DNA of 26,993 nt from a virus. A program made the position numbers and the translations under genes. Where the stretch lies: IMG/VR virus record IMGVR_UViG_3300011013_000067, positions 1 to 26,993 of that record. One strand, 5' to 3'. Numbering within the stretch: position 1 is the first letter of the stretch; each line of letters starts with the position of its first letter. The notes below the pieces were generated by a model. That model ran no database searches and was not told the DNA's origin. It was given only the letters and a program-made list of their open reading frames with translations. This document shows positions 18,962-23,649 of the stretch, piece after piece.

Positions 18962-18998
18962 AAAAACCCAGCAAATAACAACAACAAGTAAATAACAC
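18962..18998 (+). promoter_or_regulatory. G-poor A/C-rich stretch after leader 3
   Basis: Between the leader stop and tRNA-Ala the sequence is almost only A and C with repeated CAA/AAC, unstructured, with no T-run. This composition suits a Rho entry site that a stalled ribosome could mask, as at tnaC. No intrinsic terminator was found in this unit. Confidence 0.3.
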
Positions 18999-19072
18999 GG
19001 GACCGTGGTGAAATGGTATCACCTCTGTTTTGCAAGCAGAAGTTAAGGGTTCGACTCCCTTCGGCTCCACCA
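18999..19072 (+). tRNA. tRNA-Ala (TGC)
   Basis: Acceptor GGGACCG/CGGCTCC contains G3-U70, the alanine identity pair, and one A-C mismatch at 4-69. Anticodon arm TCTGT-TTTGCAA-GCAGA, T-arm AAGGG/CCCTT, A73, CCA. Confidence 0.92.
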
Positions 19073-19129
19073 ACAGATTGGATTTATTATGCAAACGATA
19101 GCAGTTAACATACACGTTTAATAGTACGA

Positions 19130-19203
19130 TGGGGATTAGTTTAATGGTAGAACGAGAGGATTTGACCCTCTTAGTCTCAGTTCGATTCTGAGATCCCCCG
19201 CCA
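19130..19203 (+). tRNA. tRNA-Gln (TTG)
   Basis: Acceptor TGGGGAT/ATCCCCC leaves T1-C72 unpaired; GlnRS favours a weak first pair. Anticodon arm AGAGG-ATTTGAC-CCTCT, G73, CCA. A 57-nt spacer upstream holds no recognised gene. Confidence 0.9.
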
Positions 19204-19277
19204 TGGGATGTAGTTTAACGGTAGAACTCTGGGATCTGACCCCAGTAGTGAGGGTTCGATTCCTTCCATCCCCGCCA
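19204..19277 (+). tRNA. tRNA-Gln (CTG)
   Basis: Acceptor TGGGATG/CATCCCC, again T1-C72. Anticodon arm CTGGG-ATCTGAC-CCCAG, G73, CCA. Close relative of the TTG gene, which it abuts. Confidence 0.93.
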
Positions 19278-19352
19278 GCCGGTGAAGTGTTGATGGGTAC
19301 ACGCCAGGCTTCCACCCTGGAATAATGAGTTCAAATCTCATTATCGGCTCCA
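19278..19352 (+). tRNA. tRNA-Gly (TCC)
   Basis: Acceptor GCCGGTG/TATCGGC, anticodon arm CCAGG-CTTCCAC-CCTGG, T73, CCA. Last tRNA before the HNH genes. Confidence 0.93.
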
Positions 19353-19358
19353 TTTTTG

Positions 19359-19367
19359 TGGTACAAT
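19359..19367 (+). promoter_or_regulatory. Extended -10 variant (TGGTACAAT) before HNH gene
   Basis: TGG plus TACAAT (19362-19367) preceded by TTTTTG, one base off the TATAAT motif repeated in this region. A ~19-nt leader with AAGGAG follows. Confidence 0.5.
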
Positions 19368-19392
19368 ATTTGTAAACGCTCCAAGGAGAATT

Positions 19393-19884
19393 ATGAAGAA
19401 GTGTACAAAATGTAAAACAGAGAAAGAATTAGAAGCTTTCCCTAAGGATAGTAAAGCTAAAAGTGGGCTTTATTCTAAATGCAAAGAATGTAAAAACCAA
19501 CAAAAAAGAGAATGGTATTCTAAGAATAAAGACTTTGTTTCAAAACAGGATAAAACACCAGAACGACGCTTTAGCTTCGGTAGGGCAAAAGCTAAAAATC
19601 GTAATTTGAAATGGAATATTGAAAAAGAAATATTCTTTAAACTTATAAAGAAAAAGTGCTATTACTGCGGAGAATCAATAGCGAATGAAAAAGGATGTGG
19701 ACTAGATCGATTAGATAATTCTAGGGGTTATATTATAGATAATGTAGTAACTGCTTGTGGAATATGCAATGGAGCTAGAAATAATTATTTTACTCCAGAA
19801 GAATGGAAAACAGCAATTACAGCTATTTTAAACTTTCGAAAGGCTAATCGAGATGAGAACACTAGTACTAAATGCAAGCTATGA
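19393..19884 (+). CDS. HNH endonuclease with N-terminal zinc motif
   Basis: 163 aa, SD AAGGAG. C4/C7/C30/C33 form a probable zinc finger, followed by a basic linker. The HNH core is CYYCGES (C89, C92), GLDRLDNSRGYIIDNV (103-118) and ACGICNGARN (C122, C125). This is the free-standing homing-type HNH common in T4-like tRNA regions, where it nicks cognate genomes and spreads by repair. It may have brought nearby disorder to the array. Overlaps the next gene by 32 nt. Confidence 0.85.
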   Translation: MKKCTKCKTEKELEAFPKDSKAKSGLYSKCKECKNQQKREWYSKNKDFVSKQDKTPERRFSFGRAKAKNRNLKWNIEKEIFFKLIKKKCYYCGESIANEKGCGLDRLDNSRGYIIDNVVTACGICNGARNNYFTPEEWKTAITAILNFRKANRDENTSTKCKL

Positions 19885-20359
19885 ACCCATACAGATGGTC
19901 GACTGGAAAGAGGCCATCACGATGATCATGAAAGAGAAGGCTGATATTGTATCAACGTATGCCGACAAGATGATCAGATCAGCATATGAGGCATTCGAGA
20001 TGCCAAAGATTATTCGGTTACGTAAATACGTAAACGTTGCAAAGAAGGCCACAATCCTTCGTTACAGTAGAAGAAATATACTGATTCGAGACAACCACAA
20101 GTGTCAGTACTGCGGTAAGAAATGTGTGGGAAAAGACGCGACATTAGATCACGTACTCCCGAGTTCAAGAGGTGGTAAGTCTTCTTGGACAAATATTGTT
20201 CTTGCATGTACAAAGTGCAACAACAAGAAAGATGACAGAACACCTAAGGAAGCAGGTATGATTCTGTTAAGAGAACCTGTCAAGCCTCAGGCAGAGACAG
20301 GTACGTTCGAAAAACTGTTAAAGGAATTTGGTTTCTCACTCGATTTCTTAAATAGATAA
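19853..20359 (+). CDS. HNH endonuclease, second
   Basis: 168 aa. N-terminal MRTLVLNASYEPIQMVDWKE and EAITMIMKEKADIV are typical of a widespread HNH family; the core is CQYCGKKC, ATLDHVLPSSRGG (catalytic His) and NIVLACTKCNNKKDDRTP. Zinc-binding CxxC pairs flank the catalytic His. Different subfamily from the gene just upstream, which it overlaps, so the pair is not a simple duplication. Ends five bases before tRNA-Leu. Confidence 0.85.
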   Translation: MRTLVLNASYEPIQMVDWKEAITMIMKEKADIVSTYADKMIRSAYEAFEMPKIIRLRKYVNVAKKATILRYSRRNILIRDNHKCQYCGKKCVGKDATLDHVLPSSRGGKSSWTNIVLACTKCNNKKDDRTPKEAGMILLREPVKPQAETGTFEKLLKEFGFSLDFLNR

Positions 20360-20363
20360 ACAT

Positions 20364-20450
20364 GCCGAAGTGGTGAAATTGGTAGACACGCTGGTCTTAG
20401 AAACCAGTGCCCGCAAGGGCATGTGGGTTCGACTCCCACCTTCGGCACCA
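20364..20450 (+). tRNA. tRNA-Leu (TAG)
   Basis: Acceptor GCCGAAG/CTTCGGC, anticodon arm CTGGT-CTTAGAA-ACCAG, full class II variable arm (GCCCGCAAGGGC), A73, CCA. The only tRNA-Leu here with the standard long variable arm. Confidence 0.95.
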
Positions 20451-20451
20451 G

Positions 20452-20523
20452 GACTTGATAGTGTGGTATTGCACGCCGGTACACCATACCGGAAGGACAG
20501 TGAAACTCTGGTAAAGGTCCCCA
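20452..20523 (+). tRNA. Degenerate tRNA-like sequence
   Basis: Lies exactly between two good tRNAs and ends in CCA. T8-A9, a D-like stem GTG/CAC and a perfect anticodon stem CCGGT/ACCGG are present, but position 33 is C (loop ACACCAT), the T-loop reads TGAAACT, the variable loop is 3 nt and the acceptor pairs at five of seven positions. The triplet at 34-36 is ACC. Probably a decaying tRNA. Confidence 0.5.
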
Positions 20524-20525
20524 GA

Positions 20526-20601
20526 CAGGGACAAGGGTTGATGGTAACCCGCGGCTTTTGGAAGGCTGAGATTCCGGGTTCGACTCCCGGGTTCCTGACC
20601 A
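20526..20601 (+). tRNA. tRNA-Pro (TGG)
   Basis: Acceptor CAGGGAC/GTTCCTG with the Pro-typical C1-G72, D-stem GGGT/ACCC, anticodon arm CGGCT-TTTGGAA-GGCTG, A73, CCA. Confidence 0.93.
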
Positions 20602-20676
20602 TGGACTATAGTGAAACGGTGATCACGCCACTCTGATAAAGTGGAATTTCGGGTTCGACTCCCGGTAGTCCTACCA
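20602..20676 (+). tRNA. tRNA-Ile (GAT)
   Basis: Acceptor TGGACTA/TAGTCCT with T1-T72 unpaired, D-stem GTGA/TCAC, anticodon arm CCACT-CTGATAA-AGTGG, T-arm TCGGG/CCCGG, A73, CCA. Confidence 0.92.
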
Positions 20677-20677
20677 G

Positions 20678-20752
20678 TTTCGTATAGCTCAGTTTGGAAG
20701 AGCCCCATATTGGTATGGGAGGTCATTGGTTCGATTCCAATTGCGATACACA
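20678..20752 (+). tRNA. Irregular tRNA, short anticodon loop, no CCA
   Basis: D-stem GCTC/GAGC and T-arm ATTGG-TTCGATT-CCAAT are normal; acceptor TTTCGTA/TGCGATA has one mismatch. The anticodon arm is CCCAT/ATGGG with a 6-nt loop ATTGGT, or CCCA/TGGG with an 8-nt loop; the triplet after T33 is TGG. It ends CACA, not CCA. Same stem as the irregular tRNA at 14626. Confidence 0.6.
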
Positions 20753-20828
20753 GGTCCCGTAGCTCAGTGATTAGAGCAGTGCTTTTACAAGGCAACGGTC
20801 GTAGGTTTGAATCCTACCGGGATTACCA
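20753..20828 (+). tRNA. tRNA-Val (TAC)
   Basis: Acceptor GGTCCCG/CGGGATT, D-stem GCTC/GAGC, anticodon arm GTGCT-TTTACAA-GGCAA, T-loop TTTGAAT, A73, CCA. Confidence 0.93.
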
Positions 20829-20890
20829 ATTCAAGATCTAGCCCACCTTGATTACGCAGGTAGAAATATCGCGGTCTATACGGGCATCAT

Positions 20891-20966
20891 GGGTGATTAG
20901 TGAAATGGATTATCACGATGGTCTACGAAACCATTATTACAGGTTCGAATCCTGTATCACCTGCCA
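20891..20966 (+). tRNA. tRNA-Arg (ACG)
   Basis: Acceptor GGGTGAT/ATCACCT, D-stem GTGA/TCAC, anticodon arm ATGGT-CTACGAA-ACCAT, G73, CCA. A34 would need host TadA conversion to inosine to read CGU/CGC/CGA. The 62-nt spacer before it holds no gene. Confidence 0.94.
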
Positions 20967-21033
20967 AAGCTTAGGAGATTTTATGGCATCACAAAAAGGT
21001 TCTCTATTTTAGTTAACAGCTAAAAAAGGAGAA

Positions 21034-21269
21034 ATGATGAGTTACTTTAGACACCCGCAAACCCGTAATGAGAAGCGCAAGTGGTATCAGTTGAAGTGGG
21101 AGAAAAAGAGTGCGGTTTTAAAATCAGGGCAAGAGCTGCTAGAAATACAAAAAATCTAGTGGATTCATATGATGATATACATAAATCATACGGATGGGAA
21201 GTGAAAAGTTGGAAACATTATAAAAGATCTAAGCAGTGGGATAGAAGTGATATTAACAAGCTCCGGTAG
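21034..21269 (+). CDS. Small conserved-type phage protein split by a frameshift
   Basis: SD AAAGGAGAA precedes ATGATG at 21034/21037. That frame reads MSYFRHPQTRNEKRKWYQLK and stops at 21159. From about 21105 the -1 frame continues as IRARAARNTKNL, DSYDDIHKSYGWEVKSWKHY and KRSKQW to a TAG at 21267. The two halves together give the usual order of a small phage protein type (FR.P.T..E.R at the start, YDD..SWK..K.QW at the end), so they belong together. The overlap includes GAGAAAAAGAG, a G-AAA-AAG slip site candidate. Either programmed -1 frameshifting or a mutation. The stop is T8-A9-G10 of the next tRNA. Confidence 0.6.
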
Positions 21270-21335
21270 CTCAGCGGTGAGAGCAGCACTCTTATAAGGT
21301 GTTGGTCGAAGGTTCGAATCCTTCTCGGAGTACCA
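21260..21335 (+). tRNA. tRNA-Ile (TAT)
   Basis: Acceptor GCTCCGG/TCGGAGT, D-stem GCTC/GAGC, anticodon arm GCACT-CTTATAA-GGTGT, A73, CCA. Reads AUA directly, so no lysidine is needed. Confidence 0.93.
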
Positions 21336-21391
21336 GTCGCGAACGTCGGCGACGCAACTAGACGTGACATAGCTGGAGAGACAGCATCCAT

Positions 21392-21465
21392 GCTCTTATA
21401 GTTCAGTGGTAGAATACCTGTTTTGTAATCAGGGGATAACAGTTCGATTCTGTTTAGGAGCTCCA
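21392..21465 (+). tRNA. tRNA-Thr (TGT)
   Basis: Acceptor GCTCTTA/TAGGAGC, D-stem GTTC/GAAT, anticodon arm CCTGT-TTTGTAA-TCAGG with a T-T at 31-39, T73, CCA. The 56-nt spacer upstream has a GTCGC/GCGAC hairpin (21336-21353). Confidence 0.92.
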
Positions 21466-21539
21466 AGGAGATTGGTGTAGTGGTAACACAACGGCTTCCA
21501 AACCCGTTGATGAGGGTTCGATTCCTTCATCTCCTGCCA
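21466..21539 (+). tRNA. tRNA-Trp (CCA)
   Basis: Acceptor AGGAGAT/ATCTCCT, D-stem GTGT/ACAC, anticodon arm with ACGG/CCGT and loop TTCCAAA, G73 (Trp identity), CCA. Abuts tRNA-Thr. Confidence 0.94.
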
Positions 21540-21542
21540 TAT

Positions 21543-21622
21543 GGAATATGGAACTGCTAGGTGTGGTTGCTCCCCTGTCACGGGAGACGTTCAGATGGGT
21601 TCGAATCCCATATATTCCGCCA
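21543..21622 (+). tRNA. tRNA-Asp (GTC)
   Basis: Acceptor GGAATAT/ATATTCC, anticodon arm CTCCC-CTGTCAC-GGGAG, G73 (Asp identity), CCA. D-stem is short (AAC/GTT) with a large loop, giving 80 nt. Confidence 0.92.
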
Positions 21623-21623
21623 T

Positions 21624-21697
21624 GTATCTGTAGCTTAATGGTAAAGCCGCCGATTGTGATTCGGCTAATGCGGGTTCAATTCCCGTCAGATACCCCA
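21624..21697 (+). tRNA. tRNA-His (GTG)
   Basis: Acceptor GTATCTG/CAGATAC with the His-typical C73, anticodon arm GCCGA-TTGTGAT-TCGGC, CCA. Position -1 is T in the DNA, not the encoded G-1 usual for bacterial tRNA-His. Last tRNA of the array. Confidence 0.93.
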
Positions 21698-21753
21698 TAA
21701 TTCCAATACTACAATAATTTCCATCCTGAATATTATTCTACACACTACTATTC

Positions 21754-21798
21754 TTACTTACGGGCTTGCCCGTAAGTAATGTCCGCGCGAGCGCGGAC
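21754..21798 (+). terminator. Tandem strong hairpins closing the tRNA array
   Basis: TTACTTACGGG (21754-21764) pairs with CCCGTAAGTAA (21769-21779), 11 bp with CTTG loop. One base later GTCCGCG (21781-21787) pairs with CGCGGAC (21792-21798), 7 bp with CGAG loop. Both are perfect and GC-rich in an AT-rich stretch. Neither has a T-run, so they may be a 3'-end block against nucleases, a pause site or a Rho-assisted stop rather than a classic terminator. Confidence 0.55.
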
Positions 21799-21894
21799 GT
21801 ATAGAAAAATAAAGATAAGATATAGATAGAGTACAGACAAGACTCTTCTATTATACCCGTAAGGTAGATTTTTACTTAAAATTATTTTTATTAG

Positions 21895-21900
21895 TATAAT
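21895..21900 (+). promoter_or_regulatory. Promoter -10 before dUTPase
   Basis: TATAAT in an A/T-rich region, with predicted start near 21907 and a ~38-nt leader to ATG 21945 (SD AGGATAACC). Confidence 0.5.
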
Positions 21901-21944
21901 TAAATATGTGAATTAATTAGAAATCAATATTTAGGATAACCATA

Positions 21945-22511
21945 ATGGACTTAAAAACAGAACAAAAAGAAATCCACAATAAAGTTCAAGAGCACCTTAT
22001 GCAGCTTAGACGTCAAGCATTTCGCATTGGTGTCGAAGTATTACAACCAGGTGATACATATACAGTAAAGACTGCTGATGGTGAAAAAACAATCACTGTT
22101 GACGTTGCTGGTAAATTGCCAAATAAGAAAAATGTTACAGATGCTGGCTTTGATCTATTCACCCCTTATGATGTAGAGGTTGAATGGGGAAAACCCATAA
22201 AAGTACCTTTAAATATCCGCATGGAATTACCTGCTGGATCTTGGGGGCGCATTGAAACTAAGTCGGGTCTTGGTTCAAAGGGTATGCTGGTTTATGCTGG
22301 TGTAATTGATCAAGATTACCGTGGTGTTCCACATATCATAATGACTAACTTGAATCACTATGATGGTCCAATTAAGGTTCCAGCTAGCTCTAAGATTGCA
22401 CAGATGACAATGAATCCGCATAATATAGAGTTCTTCGTAGAGCAGGTTGAATCTGTTAGCACGGACACTGCTAGAGGTGAAGGTGGTTTCGGATCTACGG
22501 GGTCTAAATAA
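21945..22511 (+). CDS. dut: dUTPase (dUTP diphosphatase)
   Basis: 188 aa. All five trimeric dUTPase motifs are present: DAGFDLF (66-72), ETKSGLG (104-110), AGVIDQDYRG (118-127, catalytic D122), KIAQMTM (150-156) and RGEGGFGSTG (177-186). The enzyme hydrolyses dUTP to dUMP, keeping uracil out of phage DNA and feeding dTMP synthesis. An N-terminal extension of about 55 residues (helix plus DTYTVKTADGEKTITVDV strands) precedes the core. Its TAA overlaps the next ATG. Confidence 0.92.
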   Translation: MDLKTEQKEIHNKVQEHLMQLRRQAFRIGVEVLQPGDTYTVKTADGEKTITVDVAGKLPNKKNVTDAGFDLFTPYDVEVEWGKPIKVPLNIRMELPAGSWGRIETKSGLGSKGMLVYAGVIDQDYRGVPHIIMTNLNHYDGPIKVPASSKIAQMTMNPHNIEFFVEQVESVSTDTARGEGGFGSTGSK

Positions 22512-22924
22512 TGTCTTGGCATCTTATAAATGAGATATTCCCCAGTGTGGTCAGTTATTCTGTTAATTATAAAGCTACTGACTATCAAACCCTGGTTAAA
22601 CCATACTATTTGAACAGTGTATGTTCAGATACTGCATTTAAGGCAGGCGATACTGGATTAATCGAGTTAAAAGTAACTCTTGTTCCAAGTCAGGGATCTT
22701 CTCCATTTGCGCCTAAAGCGCTTTTAAAATCTCTTGTACCAGATAATATGATGACGCATCTAAAAGAGTTTAATTCAAAGCGCGATGGAGATCGTTGCTT
22801 TGTAGATCTTTTATTCGTCTTTCCTGGTAATTGTTTCGATACCACTATTATAGAGATATGTAAGGAATCGTTCGAAAGTAAGTTTACAGAACAATTAGAA
22901 CAAGAACTCACTAAAAGTGAGTAA
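22511..22924 (+). CDS. Hypothetical protein
   Basis: 137 aa, TAATG-coupled to dUTPase. No family recognised; mixed alpha/beta, with hydrophobic strand CFVDLLFVFP and acidic C terminus. Its 3' end includes an inverted repeat (22906-22922) and is 7 nt from the next promoter. A nucleotide-metabolism link is suggested only by coupling. Confidence 0.55.
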   Translation: MSWHLINEIFPSVVSYSVNYKATDYQTLVKPYYLNSVCSDTAFKAGDTGLIELKVTLVPSQGSSPFAPKALLKSLVPDNMMTHLKEFNSKRDGDRCFVDLLFVFPGNCFDTTIIEICKESFESKFTEQLEQELTKSE

Positions 22925-22928
22925 CTTG

Positions 22929-22937
22929 TAGTATAAT
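22929..22937 (+). promoter_or_regulatory. Promoter -10 for leaderless-type gene
   Basis: TATAAT at 22932-22937, 7 nt before ATG 22945; preceded by TAG rather than TGG. Predicted start at 22944, so the mRNA would begin at the start codon. Confidence 0.5.
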
Positions 22938-22944
22938 CCATTCT

Positions 22945-23649
22945 ATGGATGATAACCTATTAAAACTTTTTAACTCTAACATCAGGGTTAATAGTATCAG
23001 CGCTCTTGACCCTGATGCTATCTGGCCACATAAAGTGGAAATATGTATAACTCGTATCCCTATAAGGAAGCGCGATGGATATGACGATATCATGATGCGC
23101 GGTTTCGCCCACAAGTTGAAATCGAACATGGTAAAGAATGGAATAGTATTTCTTATGTGTTATGCACCGGTTGAGTGCAAGTCTCGCCCCTTTGAAGTCG
23201 CTCGACTTATGACAGACGCTGGTTTTAATCATATAGATAATATAATTATTCAAAAAAGTTGGTTCCCAGGTAAGAGATCGGAGATTAATCTAGTAAATTC
23301 ACATGAATATGTTCTATATTTCTGCAACGGCGACGTGTGGAACTTAGATAGATTACCAATAAGAGATTATTTAAAAACAAACGAAGATATAACATGTCCA
23401 GGGAATACCTGGAAAGTAGAAACAGGCTCACTAGATGAGTCAATATCGCGCGACTTATCCGAACTCCTCCTCAGGATGACAGATGCCCTGCCCGGCTCGA
23501 TAGTGTTTGATCCTTTCATGGGCAATCAATCCACCATGTTAACATCGATTAGACTAGGCCATTCTTTTTATGGTTTTGAGAAGGACTCAAAGCGGGTAAA
23601 AAAGTATGAGAAATTAATTAAAAAGTATACCGAAACCGGGGAATTTTAA
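22945..23649 (+). CDS. DNA methyltransferase-like protein with degenerate motif IV
   Basis: 234 aa. C-terminal SAM-binding motif GSIVFDPFMGNQST (184-197) and YGFEKD (209-214) match N4/N6 DNA methylases (DPFxGxGT; GxExx), and SHEYVLYF (119-126) fits the same family. Where DPPY/SPPW (motif IV) should follow the first strand, the sequence reads ICITRIPIRK (33-42), so the catalytic motif is not recognisable. It may be inactive, a different acceptor specificity, or a DNA-binding decoy. No SD; ATG is 7 nt after TATAAT. Stop overlaps the GroEL start. Confidence 0.65.
   Translation: MDDNLLKLFNSNIRVNSISALDPDAIWPHKVEICITRIPIRKRDGYDDIMMRGFAHKLKSNMVKNGIVFLMCYAPVECKSRPFEVARLMTDAGFNHIDNIIIQKSWFPGKRSEINLVNSHEYVLYFCNGDVWNLDRLPIRDYLKTNEDITCPGNTWKVETGSLDESISRDLSELLLRMTDALPGSIVFDPFMGNQSTMLTSIRLGHSFYGFEKDSKRVKKYEKLIKKYTETGEF

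Noticed and set aside
20977-21012. Nine-codon frame (ATGGCATCA to TAG) with an AGGAG SD
   Set aside because: Too short to support; could be a remnant or a translated leader for the gene at 21034 but nothing else shows it.
22906-22922. ACTCACT/AGTGAGT inverted repeat as terminator
   Set aside because: Seven-bp stem with no T-run; lies in coding sequence directly before a promoter.
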